This document shows positions 11,830-23,107 of a stretch of 64,000 nucleotides of DNA, piece by piece. A program made the position numbers and the translations under genes. This DNA is from Megamerina dolium (taxonomy: Eukaryota > Arthropoda > Insecta > Diptera > Megamerinidae), in the NCBI GenBank assembly GCA_963854835.1, contig OY978528.1, forward strand, positions 33,711,335 through 33,775,334, given 5' to 3'. How positions within the stretch are numbered: position 1 is the stretch's first letter; each line of letters begins with the position of its first letter. The notes below the pieces were generated by a model. That model saw nothing but the letters and a program-made list of their open reading frames with translations. It searched no databases and was not told where the DNA came from.

Positions 11830-12463
11830 CATGGGTCTTACTATGGGCATGATCAGTCAACAGCCATATTTAACAGGAATATTTAAAATGTTTAACTTTA
11901 CTCATTATTAGAGTATCGTAGAGTTATGTTATACTGCTACAAAATCTTTCCAGAAATGGGCGAGACCTTCTTTTTATAGTAGCTACAATACAAAGTGCCT
12001 GAATTTCTGTTTAATTTAAACCGTTGTAACTACGGCAATCTTCTGTCCACAAGAACCATATTTGACACCCAGATTAGTATTAGAGTCGAAAATAAGTTGC
12101 CATAAAATCAGTAAGCCACATCCACTTCTTTATGGGGCTCCCATACAAAGTCTACGAAACAAAAAGCATTTTTAACTGCATTAACTTACGAACTATTCGG
12201 CTTACAAAAACCATATTTAAGTTTTGGATTAGTTACGTAAAGATAACTAGATGTACGCACTGATTATGGTAGCTCCGACACAAATTGCTCGAATTTGTTT
12301 GTAATTAAAACAGCTATAATTTCGGAAATCTTCTGTATAGAAATTCTACTTCTACTTCTGTCTACTTCTTAATCTAGCTCCCATATATAAAAATTATAAT
12401 TGCAAAATAAAAAGATGGATATGCGAGCCATCTTTTTATTTATATTTACATGTGCAGGGTATA
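11830..12463 (+). repeat. unit-built dispersed repeat, left part (copy 1)
   Basis: This is one of three copies (also 47570-48290 and, inverted, 55788-56425) of a repeat made of diverged ~100-190-bp units. Each unit carries versions of TAACTTACGAAC / TAACTACGGCAATCTTCTG, CATATTTRA...GATTAGTATT, GTCGAAAATAAG or AGATAACTAGATTTACA, and GCTCCCATACAAA followed by CGGAATT-like sequence. Unit markers lie near 11977, 12138, 12274 and 12372. The copy ends with ACATGTGCAGGGTATA and is then split by the Tc1-type element; it resumes at 14115. I do not recognise the family, and no coding capacity is seen. Confidence 0.7.
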
Positions 12464-14114
12464 CAGTGGCTCACAGCTTATTTCGTACAGTGTATATATT
12501 TTTATGTACATGGCTGTAACATCGAAACTAAAAAACTTATCAATAAGTTTTGAATGTAGATGTCTATGTATGTGTTTAGTAAACCTAATAAGAAAACGGG
12601 GAACCCCAAAAATTGTTCTTTTTGTCATGCAAGAGAGAAAAACTATTGATCAGCTGATTTTCAGCTCACATCTTATTTCGTACACAAACTTCAATGTAAG
12701 TAAGTTTCATTCTGCCGCGCAGTTACAAAGTTTTTTTGAATTGTATGAGTTTTTGGACCTTTTTAACTATTATAACAATTTTTATTATTATTATTTTAAA
12801 TAGTTAAAGTGCTGTAAATTAAACATTTAGCGTTATGGGTCGTCGTACAACGATGGAACAGCGTAAACTGGTAATTAACCATTTTAGGAAAGGTCAGAGT
12901 GTGCGAAAAATTGCTGAAATGACAAATTTAAGTGCCTCAACTGTCCAATACATCATTCAACGCTTCGTTCGCGAAAATCGGTTGGAGAACAAGGGCAGAG
13001 AAGCACCTAATAAGATTTTCAACGCATCAGACGAGCGTTATATTGTACGAAAAGTTAAGAAAAATCCAAAGTTATCCGCTCCGAAGTTGGCTGCAGAGGT
13101 TCAGCGTGAAATAGGAAAATCATCCAGTGCTGAAACTGTCCGACGTGTGCTGCGCAATCATGACTTGAACGGTCGAGTAGCCCGAAAGAAACCATTCATT
13201 TCAAAAATGAATATACAACGCCGACTTGACTTCGCCAAAGAGCATATTATTAAGACTCCTGCGTTCTGGAATACCGTTATTTTCGCGGATGAGTCTAAGT
13301 TTAATATTTTTGGCTCGGACGGAATGTCATATGTTTGGCGTAAAGCGAATACCGAGCTAAACAAGGAGAACCTTAAGCCCACAGTGAAGCATGGTGGCGG
13401 TAGCGTGATGGTTTGGGCCTGTATGTCAGCAGCCGGAGTAGGTGAATTGGTTTTTATTGAGGAAACAATGGACAAAATGAAGTACCTCGAGATTCTGAAA
13501 AACAATTTACTTCAAAGTGCAGACAAACTGGGTTTGCGGGAAGAATTTCGGTACTACCAAGATAATGACCCAAAACATAAATCTGGGATTGTGCAATCTT
13601 GGCTTATTTGGAACTGCCCACACTTGATGTCTCCACCACCACAGTCACCTGACATGAATGTGATTGAAAATCTTTGGTCTATTTTGGACAATAAAATAAG
13701 AACACACAAGATTTCTAATAAGCAAGACCTAAAGAAGGTACTGATGGAAGAATGGAAAAAAATCACACCAGACATCACTCAAAAATTGGTGGATTCAATG
13801 CCAAATAGACTCCAGGCTGTCATTAACGCTAAGGGATGTCAACTAAATATTAAAATCAACTTACTTTGTTTTTAGTTTGAACTTAAAGAGACTGTACGAA
13901 ATAAGCTGTGACATGAATTTTCCTATTTTTTTCTTATTTTATTTTTTTATAGTGTCAAACACTAAAATTTTGAAAAAGTAAATTTTGGAAAATAAAAAAC
14001 AAACCTTCCTTTCTAAAATGGCATTTATATTTTGTTCAAATTTTTGCTATATTAGGAATTACGACTGCAGCAATTTTTAAACTGTCACTGTACGAAATAA
14101 GCTGGGAGCCACTG
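12464..14114 (+). mobile_element. complete Tc1-family DNA transposon with IR/DR ends, possibly autonomous
   Basis: The 1651-bp element is flanked by the TA duplication (12462-12463 and 14115-14116). The 29-bp ends at 12464-12492 and 14086-14114 are inverted repeats with one mismatch, starting CAGTGGCTCACAGC on the left. A second, inner copy of the same motif (core TTATTTCGTACA) lies at about 12662-12685 on the left and, inverted, at 13890-13913 on the right, about 200 bp inside each end. This is the IR/DR arrangement known in several Tc1-like families. It holds a single intact transposase gene. The insertion lies inside the dispersed repeat at 11830, and the same repeat at 48 and 56 kb shows the uninterrupted site. 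With intact ends and an open transposase it could be active or recently active. Confidence 0.93.
12835..13875 (+). CDS. Tc1-type transposase, DD34E, intact (346 aa)
   Basis: This would catalyse cut-and-paste movement of the surrounding element at TA sites, acting in the nucleus. From the ATG at 12835 an N-terminal paired-type helix-turn-helix region (RKLVINHFRKGQSVRKIAEM, then SASTVQYIIQRF) covers residues about 1-60, and a second HTH covers about 65-125. The catalytic core follows: the first Asp in FADESKFN (residue about 152), the second in YYQDNDPKH (243) and the Glu in SPDMNVIENLW (278), which gives 34 residues between the last two, i.e. DD34E. GGGSVMVWACMS is the usual glycine-rich block. 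The length matches Tc1-like transposases (about 340), and no frameshift or stop is present. The pattern is reminiscent of the Bari group, but that subfamily call is a guess. Confidence 0.93.
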   Translation: MGRRTTMEQRKLVINHFRKGQSVRKIAEMTNLSASTVQYIIQRFVRENRLENKGREAPNKIFNASDERYIVRKVKKNPKLSAPKLAAEVQREIGKSSSAETVRRVLRNHDLNGRVARKKPFISKMNIQRRLDFAKEHIIKTPAFWNTVIFADESKFNIFGSDGMSYVWRKANTELNKENLKPTVKHGGGSVMVWACMSAAGVGELVFIEETMDKMKYLEILKNNLLQSADKLGLREEFRYYQDNDPKHKSGIVQSWLIWNCPHLMSPPPQSPDMNVIENLWSILDNKIRTHKISNKQDLKKVLMEEWKKITPDITQKLVDSMPNRLQAVINAKGCQLNIKINLLCF

Positions 14115-14160
14115 TAATTTGGTCGGCCCTAGCCGGTGTAAGGTAATTTTGTATAATTCG
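14115..14160 (+). repeat. unit-built dispersed repeat, right end after the Tc1 insertion
   Basis: TAATTTGGTCGGCCC continues the repeat interrupted at 12463. The same junction is continuous at 48268-48286 (TATAATTTGGCTGGCCT) and, inverted, at 55788-55806. Confidence 0.75.
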
Positions 14161-15323
14161 TATTTCGAACTTTGGATGCTTAAATACAGTAACAAAATGG
14201 TCGCATAAAATGTGTAAAATTAATTAACATAATTTCTTTGTAATTTAATTGAATTTAAACCCTTTTACAAAAAAAAAAATCTTCTTTCCTTCAGTTATGT
14301 ATTTTGACAACAGGCATTTTAAATATCACATGAAAGGAAATATCAATATAGGAAGTAAAATAGCTGTTGATGTACTATATAACAAATGAATCCTAATAAA
14401 TATAAGTATTCGTATAGAAAAAAAAGGATGATACAATGCTAAATGTCACATAAGTTGCATAGAGGTTCATCATATATTTTTTGCGCATAGCAGTAAGTAA
14501 ATGTACAATCAACTAAACTTATAGGACAATTTGTAAGTACATTACTGTATTCTCTTTGTTGTTTATAGGTAGGTACATGCCAAAAAATATATTTACAGAA
14601 AGAAACAGTTTGATACCGAATAACTTTGCCTTTGTTTTCATAACTTATGATATGATACTTTCGGGTATCCAATAACTACATATGTGTACTCTCCCATGTG
14701 CAATGCATACAATGCTAACCATGCGGAAAAGTCATCATCACTGATGTGAAAAACAATATTGCATACTTTTAGGTACATAACACACATATACGATACAATA
14801 ATATATGTACAATGGTGAATTAATAATGCATAGACGACCAATGTCCAACCGAAATTTATCAAGTATCATTATAGAGAGAGAAAGAGAGAGTTGGAAATAG
14901 AGATTCGACAAGAAAGAGACACCAAATTTATATTTCTTTCCAAAGTAAAGAACAATAGACATGATTTGTATGGTCCAAAAAAATATGCAATGCGAACAAT
15001 GATAGCGTTAGTAACAACTTCATGCATATAAAGTAGGTGAATTTTTCTTGTTGAAATATTCAAGGTTTCCCATATGAATTTATTTGTGACTATGCAATAT
15101 CTTTGGCTGAAAGCGGCCATGGGTACTTAGTTGCTAAAGCTGAAAGAACATATCCACTACTTGCGACAATAGTTGATTTCAAATATGTACCTTAAACATA
15201 ACATTCAATCTGTAATAAATATTTTAAATAAAATTTTGCTGATTTCATTATACTTTCTTCGATTTTTGTATTATAAAATTTTCCAATTCAAGGTTCGAGT
15301 AACAATATGAATGGAATTTCTTA
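14161..15323. other. AT-rich DNA, no gene seen; GA-rich tract 14873-14890
   Basis: I recognise nothing coding. A short (GA)n-like purine tract lies at about 14873-14890. Confidence 0.55.
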
Positions 15324-15325
15324 TA

Positions 15326-16612
15326 AAGGGTTATCCATTTCGCGGTTTCAAAAGTATAGGGCTAGAATTCGACATCCGTCAAACTGAGTTGTTAAAACAA
15401 TTTCTTTCTTTTTCAGTTCAAAGCCTGACATTTGCGAAAATGGATCGCTTAACTATCGCACAACGCACTAAAATTGTAAAAACCTACTACAAAAATGGTG
15501 ATTCTGTCATATCGTGCTTTAAGAGGAGATTATGGTTTACATAATCGTACAACTACGCAAGCAATTGGTAAAATTGTGAAGAAATATGAAGAGACTGGAT
15601 CGGTTACAGATATTGTAAGGCCTGTGCATCATCTTTTCGCTCGTACCACCGAAAATATCGCTGCTGTAAGTGAAAGTGTTGCCGAAGACCCGAATGTGTC
15701 GATTCCTCGTCGTTCTCAGGAATTAGGACTGTCTTATGGCACATTATGGCGTATTTTGCATTTGGATCTACACCTACATCCATATAAAATCCAGCTCACA
15801 CAATAACTGAAGCCAGCTGACCATTCACAACGTCACAACGGGTGCTTGAACAACAGGCGGTGGACGGCGATTTTTCGAACAAAATTTTCTTCAGCGACGA
15901 AGCACATTTCTCACTCGGTGGGTATGTTAACAAACAAAATTGTCGTATTTGGGGTTCTGAGAATCCTCAAGTAATTGAAGAGAGGCCACTACATCCACAA
16001 AAAGTCACTGCTTGGTGCGCTCTTTGGTTCGGAGGTGTGATTGGACCGTACTTCTTCGAAAATGACGATGGAACGACTGTCACCGTCAATTCGGAGCGTT
16101 ATGGTCATATGATAACCGACTTTTTTTTGCCTGCTATTGAAGAATACGACTTAGAGAATATGTGGTTTCAACAAGACGGTGCCACATGCCACACAACTCG
16201 AGCGAATATGGCTTTATTGCAAGAAAAATTTTCTGGCCGCGTAATTTCTCGTTGTGGCGATATCAAATGGCCACCAAGATCATGAGATTTGACACGGCTT
16301 GATTTTTTTTTTGTGGGGCTACGCGAAAGACCGTGTTATGCAGATAAACCTTTAACTCTTGAGCACCTAAAAACCAACATTCGTCACGTTATGGCTGAAA
16401 TACCGCCAAATATGTGTCAAAAAGTGGTCGAAAATTACCTCAAAAGAATCGATGCTTGCAACAATTCGCGTGGTGGTCATTTAAATGATGTAGTATTTCA
16501 CACATAATATCAACGTTCAAACTTTATAATAAAAAAGAAATATCATGATAAAAAATATTTTATATGTGTTTTATTTACATTTACTTTTGAAACCGCAAAA
16601 TGGATAACCCTT
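15326..16612 (+). mobile_element. rosa-type (DD41D) mariner-superfamily element, full length but dead
   Basis: The ends are inverted repeats of about 33 bp (AAGGGTTATCCATTTCGCGG and onward at the left; its near-perfect complement ends at 16612), each next to TA (15324-15325 and 16613-16614). The element is about 1.29 kb, normal for this group. It contains one transposase gene in the plus direction, broken by several lesions. DD41D spacing is characteristic of the rosa group, first named from a Ceratitis species; that is consistent with a tephritid source but not proof of one. Confidence 0.9.
15440..16507 (+). pseudogene. rosa-type transposase pseudogene
   Basis: Starting at ATG 15440, the frame reads MDRLTIAQRTKIVKTYYKNG, shifts near 15510 into RALRGDYGLHNR...TTQAIGKIVKKYEETGSV, then continues through SIPRRSQELGLSYGTLWRI. 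A CAA-to-TAA type nonsense change lies at about 15804, and another frameshift near 15835-15842 leads to IFFSDEAHFSLGGYV (first Asp). WFQQDGATCH holds the second Asp. A TGA follows PPRS at about 16283-16285, and a 10-T run at about 16305-16314 shifts the frame inside the third-Asp block (DLTRLDF then, in the other frame, the WGYAKDRVYADKP region). Counting from the second Asp to the Asp of LDF gives 41 residues between. At least three frameshifts and two stops mean no active enzyme can be made. Confidence 0.92.
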
Positions 16613-19002
16613 TACTTAAAACGATTAGAATGAAATTTAATTTCTGTTATTGTGTGAATCAAAATTAGCCAAATCAGCGAAAGTTCCCATCAAATGAGTG
16701 AGAGTGAGTATTTTTTCCTTTGTTAATTTTTTGTTATTTTTTTGTTTAATAGAAAATTTATTTTCGTCATTATTGGCGCATTGCATATTGATTTGGCACC
16801 CAAGAGTCGATGTTGCTATCAAGAACTATCTTACATATAATATACATACTGAACGTGTGAGAGAGATGTCGGTGGGCTCACACCTTGGTTGAGTTGATGT
16901 TCCTGCTTGTTGTTTAAATGTAACCGATTTTAAATTAAAGAAATACTAAATAATAATAAATAAATATAAAAATCTACTTGTCGTGTGAGATTGTGTAGGG
17001 ATTTTGTTGTTGTTGCCGGTGTTTTCTCTGTTGATGTTTGCTGTTAGCGTCATTTTTCGTCGTCATCTTGTTTGCCACTTGCAAACTATTGCTGTATATA
17101 ATTGATGGCAAATCTTGACTATGTTGTCGCTGTTACTGTTGATTTTGTTCCATTTGTTCTTTTGGTTAATTGTTGTTGTTGTTGTTACTGTTGATGTGCT
17201 GCTACTTGCTGTTGCTGTTTTATTCTCATTAGCACACTTTCCATCAACTTCCAAATTGTAAAGCCTTTCGTTGGTGGCCAATACAATTATTTAAAATGTA
17301 TGTTTAAATCAAGTTTTGATTTATTTAGATTATTCTTCGTTATCGAAAGAAATTTCGTATTAAGTGAAGAAGAAAAGCACGAAAATCACAAACGAATTGT
17401 TTCTGATGTACATCACTTTGTACAAAGAAAAAACACTCGAGATATACTTGTATATGTTTATGTCTATTGTTTATTACAAGAAAACGATTATGGATATAAT
17501 TTGTCATTATTAACACAAATTAATTATTGCAAAGTACAAAAAACACTAGAACTATATGTATAAAATAAAATATGTATAATAATAAAAAATGCACGCACTT
17601 CGTGTCGAGAACAAATATATAAGAAGAAAAAAAAGAAGAACAAGAATAACGAATCGACTGCTGACTGATCAAGTCAGAGTTGCCTTCGTCTTCTATAAGG
17701 GTGACATCAGACAGTGCGCGTGATGTAATAGTCTGGCGTAGACACATACTATAATACGAATATATTATACTTACTACTCTCTTTGACATATTTTTATCAT
17801 TATAATCGTGTTATTGTATCGTTACATACATATATAATATTGAGGTGTGGTACAAATATACTCTAAATATTATCATTCTATTTATTTTCCTCTTCTATCA
17901 TTTTGTTGTCCAACATATTAATAAGGATATTCAATACAAAACATTGCTCATTCCCTTGTGTGTATTTCCTTAATGGAATGATGGTGTCTGTAAGAAGTTG
18001 AAAAAGCGTAAATATTATACATAAGAATAAGGAAGACAACAAGAAGTAGAAGTGCATAGAGATGAAATCAAGGAGAAGTAATTATATCAATAGAAAAATT
18101 ATGTAAAAATACAAGTTAGATGAATTTCATTTCATTTCATATTGTAGTAAATATATAGACCAATAACAAATTATAGATACAAGAGTATACAAGAATGTAT
18201 ATACATGCAAAGGGTGTGTTTTATTGAACCACACAATTATTTTTCCAATATGATTTTGTTTGAATTATATCGAGTGATAATACCCATGGGTTAAGGAGGT
18301 GAACAAAGAAGCATTCCTACTAAATGAAAGTTTTGTTATTTTACGCATATACGCAGATGGATTATTGTAAGCTTTAACTGTGTGATTTTGTAGCAAGTAA
18401 GCAATTGCTTTGATAATTCTGTAGAAAATATAAGCGTTGTTTTAGTAACTTTTATGATAATATGTGGTGTTAAGTCCATTTTTATAAACGAAAGAAAAGA
18501 AAATAATTGGAGTTTTTCTTTTTAACTGATTTCGAACAAGTTCAGAATAGCATACATTTAGGAAAAAAGAAAATGAAATTGACTCGTATAGAGCTTATTT
18601 TCGTAAATAAAAAAAAACATATGAGACATGAGTTAAGGGCAAAGTTCAGGTTTCATAGCTGACCAGAAATTTCACTTAACGCGGTGAAATGTATTAATTT
18701 TTTCTTCCGAACACATCTTTTGAATATACTTACTACCTATCTACATATAGTCCTTAATTATGCTCCCATAAGAACACATGCCTAGTAATCGTCCTTGGAG
18801 CTTGAAATGAATTATCTATGCCCAGTAGTTTTTCTTCGCCAACATTTTCTCCAAACTACTACTGATTTTAGAAAGGCTGTAAAAATGTAAGAGAGAGACT
18901 TGGGATGCTTGAAATTAATCAAATTTTATGAATTTTTCTGAGTCAGGTTGCTCAATATATGCTCCATATAACTCGATGCATCATAATATTTGTACGTATT
19001 AG
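16613..19002. other. non-coding DNA, no gene seen apart from an opa-like tract
   Basis: Apart from the (CAA/CAG)-rich tract noted separately, I find no supported gene. A+T-rich sequence with short GAA-rich runs (17620-17650, 18030-18060) fills the interval. Confidence 0.55.
16995..17230 (-). repeat. CAA/CAG (opa-like) interrupted trinucleotide tract
   Basis: On the minus strand the region is rich in CAA, CAG and ACA triplets (plus strand GTTGTTGTT and GCTGTTG). In flies such tracts are common both in 5' untranslated exons and in coding low-complexity runs. The frame across it has no ATG and is only Ser/Thr/Asn-rich, so I do not call a gene. It could be part of an untranslated exon of a minus-strand gene, which I cannot establish. 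Confidence 0.5.
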
Positions 19003-20250
19003 GTTAGATTAGTGCGGCAGCCATCTCAATGAGAGAGCTCTAGGCAAAAACAGGCATATTAAAGTACCGCTCGGATAGTGCCTAATTCCTACCGTTGAAT
19101 CAATCTGATCTGTTTATGAACCTTAGAAGATTCCCCATTGCAATGTCTGAGAGTGGTGCCAGATTATTTACGTAGTAATCCCTTCTAATTCCAAGTGCAG
19201 CATCATCTTTGCAACTGCACAGATGATGTTGCCAGATAGCCTAAGTCAATCGTAATGGCATGACTGCCTATGAGGAAGAGTCCTGAAATGGCAGAGATAT
19301 CTCTTTTGTTTAGGCCGACGAGTGTCTTAGTACGGCTTTTGCTAACTACTGGCCACAACTGCTTTGCTGGGTTCCATCCATTTTCTTTGGACAGCGTTGT
19401 AATGAAATTCCTAAGAGTCTATTGCCATCTTTAAGTGCTTCAGTCGGTCCCTACCTTGTGAGCTTGTCCAGTTGACAGTCCCCTCTTATTCTTCTATGAG
19501 CAGGTACCCAGCATAGAAGTATATAATGCTGCTCTGCGATCTCGTTAAGGGCTGCAGCACTCCCAAATTGTATTAGATTTAAGAAAAGAGAAGTTCAGTG
19601 TTTTTACTGAAGTTTGGCTGGCACTCAGGATGCAAATGTCTCTGCATGTGACATTGCTCTGTTTGATGCAAGGGTGATCCACCTCCCACCCTTACAACAA
19701 TCTTAGAGTCATCTGTAAAGATGTGAGTGCAATTCTGTGAAGAGCCCCTTGCCTCTCACATTTGTCTGCGAATTCTGGAATTTCCCCTCGAAAGAGAAAA
19801 GAGGCTTGATATGATCAAGCAAAGTACTTATATTGGAGTTAATTAGAATGCTGACATGACCTACGTTATTGGATGACCATTAATTCAAGCCTTTGAGTCT
19901 TACGGATGGATTGGCCGCCATCTGCTTACCTAGTAAGTACACTGGCGTATGGTTAAGAAGCACGTCGAGTACCAACGATGGTGTTGTCCTAAGTGCTCCT
20001 GTTATTAGGATATATACTGCTCTTTGTAATCTCTCTAGGGGTTTCCTATTTGAGAATTTATCAAGTGCCGTCCACCAGAACAATACTCCATGTAAAACTA
20101 TCGGTTTGATTACTGCCTCATGCAACCAACAGACTATTTTTTGTTTCATCCTCCTCCATAAATTGGTAGCTTTCCCTACTCTGTTGGTAATATTCTATAT
20201 CCAGTTTGATTTGCGACCTACAACCACTCTTATATAGCGAAATACTTCTT
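19003..20250 (-). pseudogene. RNase H-bearing LINE, 5'-truncated and decayed (copy 1)
   Basis: On the minus strand the order is: end of RT (YIRVVVGRKSNWI near 20230, CWLHEAVIKPIVLHGV near 20120, RKPLERLQRAVYILITGALR, then DVLLNHTPVYLLGKQMAAN near 19940), RNase H (HIFTDDSK near 19700; WVPAHRRIRGD near 19505) and a 3' end reading GCCGCACTAAYCTAACCTAA at about 19005-19022. The RNase H module after RT is shared by I-, R1- and Loa-type LINEs. Frameshifts and stops are frequent. The copy at 37880-38776 on the other strand is the same family (it shares LGKQ/RMAAN and the 3' end). No target duplication was found. Confidence 0.82.
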
Positions 20251-21404
20251 CCTTCACATCTCTATCCCCCCTCTCTCTCTTTCTCTTGCTTTTATCATAT
20301 CATAACATGAGACTTATTAATTGTGGAACATTTACATCTTTCTCTTAAATTAATTTTTCATTCTGCTTAAAGAATTAGCTTAACAATACAAGTGGTAAAT
20401 TCTAGTAATTAAAGCTGATTAAGATTTGTTGCTATTAACTACAAGACTTTTTAACAGCAACAAAAGGAAAAGATAAACAATTTAGATTAAAGTAATGAGC
20501 TGAATTTTTAATTTAGCTGTTCATGAACTAGGGTGTGTTGATTGAAGCAAATATTTGAATTATTTGATTATAACATTAACATTAAATCATATTCAAAAGA
20601 ATTTTGTATATCCATAGCAGTACATACTACTATTAGCAATTGGCGCCTAAAAATATACAATATATGATCTACACATGTACAAAAACTCAATCACATTTAG
20701 AGTATTTGCTTATAGTATGTACATAATATACATACTACTCGTATATACATATTTATCTATATATATTATACCATTTGCACGTGGTGGAATCTATTCTAAT
20801 GCCAGACCAAATGCCAAGCAGCTAACAAACACAGATGTGCCACGATGATGAAACTGTTATAACGCCTAAATGTATACATGTCATGAAATTCCCCTACATA
20901 CAATTTTGGGATATTTCTTTACGAGTCGGTTGTTGTTGCTATTGTTTTTGAAATAGTTCATTTCTGTTGCTGGCTTTTGTTAGCATCGCAGACAGCTATG
21001 TAGATGTACATATTTTGTATAGCGGCAGTTTATCGCGTTGTTTCAAGGCGTATAGAAGTACGGTTTCATACAATATAATATCCCTTGACAAGTACATATA
21101 AGAAATTTAAGAAAATAAATTTCGGTAGAACGAACAAGTATTTGTTCCAATGTAACATATAAGAGCGTGTGAAAATAATACTGAATATTATAAATATAAT
21201 ATTACAAGTATAGAATATAATTATGTAATGGTAAATAAATAGTGATATAAAATCACGCGTTGATCTTCTGTGCATAAGTTATAAGTTATGAGTGTGAATC
21301 ACGGGCGCGATAAATTGAAAACCAAAAAAAAAAAAAAAAGATTGATTATATTCTCTCCCATTGGTAAGGAATTAACAGGAATTATTGCGGCGGTAAGTTT
21401 CTGC
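20251..21404. other. AT-rich DNA, no gene seen
   Basis: A CT-rich patch (20262-20290) adjoins the LINE end. Nothing else is recognised. Confidence 0.55.
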
Positions 21405-21530
21405 AAAGGCGAAGTTCTGTTGTTCAGGATCGGCCTAATTAGCCCATTTAAAATATTGTTCAAATTTAACGCGCACAACAGTATTGCAAAAGAAGATCGC
21501 CCAGAGGATATTTTGGAGCTTATTGAGTTT
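21405..21530 (+). mobile_element. diverged 3' fragment of the tRNA-derived SINE
   Basis: GTTCTGTTGTTCAGGATCGG, then TTTAACGCGCACAACAGTAT and GAAGATCGCCCAGAGGATAT, follow the order of the SINE 3' half (GTTCTGCCGTTCGGAACCGG ... GACGCACAACAGTA ... GAAGCTCGGCCAATGAG). Identity is low, so this is an old copy. Confidence 0.6.
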
Positions 21531-23060
21531 CATATAGAAATTCAATAATTTTACGCTTTTTTTTTGTCAAACGTGGGTTAATGTGTGGTATAATAGTTGC
21601 ACATTTATTTTTAATGTCATTTTTATCCTATGGCTGTTATCATTTGATTCAATCCATATTAAAATTGTCTACAGTTGGTTTATTTATAAATCAATTTATT
21701 GATATTTGACAAATATGTCTTTGAGATGGAAGTAATAATCATAACCGTATAAAATGATACGATTAATATTGTGGCAACTTTTTTATTTGTATTGGTTTTT
21801 GATGGATGTGATGAAATAAAATTGACATCAACTCAAAAGGTTTTTCAAGCATAACATAAATGTGAATGACAATAACAAGTCAAGATTTACAACAACTCAA
21901 CCCAAAAGAAAACCAAACCTATTGATGAATGTAGTTAAATAAAATCTTCCAGTTGAAATTCATGTGTGAAACAAAGTGTGAAGTGGAAAATCATTTTACG
22001 GCCTGTTAATATTACGTTTATTTTGGTATTGATGTGGTTTTCTTTTACATATGTTACAATAATATTTAATCGGAAAATAACACAACTAAAAATGCTTTTG
22101 ATATTACAATCATGAAATACAAAAAAAAATCACCACAAATACATATTTTAAAAACCATTAATTTAAAATATGTATTAATTTAAAAAATCAACCATAAAGA
22201 ACTATATTTTCTATATTCATTTGTTAAAAAACAAAATACCAGAAAATATGTATTGCGAAAAATGAACAATATTTACTGAAAAAGGTATTACATTCATAAC
22301 AGCCGTTATGTAAGTTAGAGTGTAAAATGCTTTCATGTTAGCTTCAAGCCAAATGTACGGAATTTATTATGGAAAGTATTTTAGAAATGTTAATGAAAAA
22401 AAAAACAGAGCTTTGTGGTTTTCTATTTTCGTCATAATATCCTCATCAAAATAATAGAGGTGGAGAAAAGAAAGGGAAGAGAACACAGATATGTAATCAG
22501 CCTGTTATAATCGGTTGAGAAAGAGGGCTTATCAAAATCCACGGGATAAAACTTTTTATGTCATAAAATGCTGATTGTTTAGTTTTCCTTCATGCAATTA
22601 TATGTTTTTTTTCTTTTGTTTTCATATACTTTATTTATCAAATTTTACTTATATTTGTTAGTGGCATTTTCTTTTCTTACTTTGAAGGAAAACCTTTCAT
22701 GAGTTATGAGCTTAATTAAATTCTTTTCATTCATTGGTAACGTATTTCTGACTGACAATCATATTCATATGTGGAGCGAAAAATATTCTAATACACTAAA
22801 AGAAATAGAATGAGGAACAGTTGAACAAAATGTTCAATTAACCAATATAAAATAATTATTGTATGAATTAGGATTTTACTCATGCACCAAGAATGGTTTC
22901 TATTTCAATTACTTTCAAGTCGCTATTAATTAATAGAATCACACTTTTTATCAATTGAATTTTTAACATTTTCTATCGTTGTGGGGGTGGTCGTGGTGCT
23001 GATTTTGCTCTAGAACAGGAGTGCCCACAAGTTCCTAAAGGATGTGCTTATAAGGCACTT
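21531..23060. other. AT-rich DNA, no gene seen
   Basis: I recognise no coding or repeat structure beyond A- and T-runs. Confidence 0.55.
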
Positions 23061-23106
23061 ATAAGCCTCCAAGGGCTTTTTGGCCATGCTACTCTTCCTG
23101 TATTGT
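23061..23106 (-). mobile_element. SINE 3' tail fragment, inverted
   Basis: AAGCCTCCAAGGGCTTTTTG then GCCATGCTACTCTTCCTGTA corresponds to the complement of the SINE 3' end (compare 53180-53230). It abuts, tail to body, a second fragment in the opposite orientation. Confidence 0.6.
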
Positions 23107-23107
23107 G

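Noticed and set aside
12450..12803. 117-codon frame upstream of the Tc1 transposase
   Set aside because: It starts outside the element, crosses the terminal repeat and has no protein-like composition. It is a chance frame in the 5' untranslated part.
13158..13778. frames on the minus strand across the Tc1 transposase
   Set aside because: They are antisense shadows of the intact transposase gene.
17063..17281. Ser/Thr/Asn-rich minus-strand protein
   Set aside because: There is no ATG start in the frame, and the composition follows from CAA/CAG triplets. It is kept only as a low-complexity tract.
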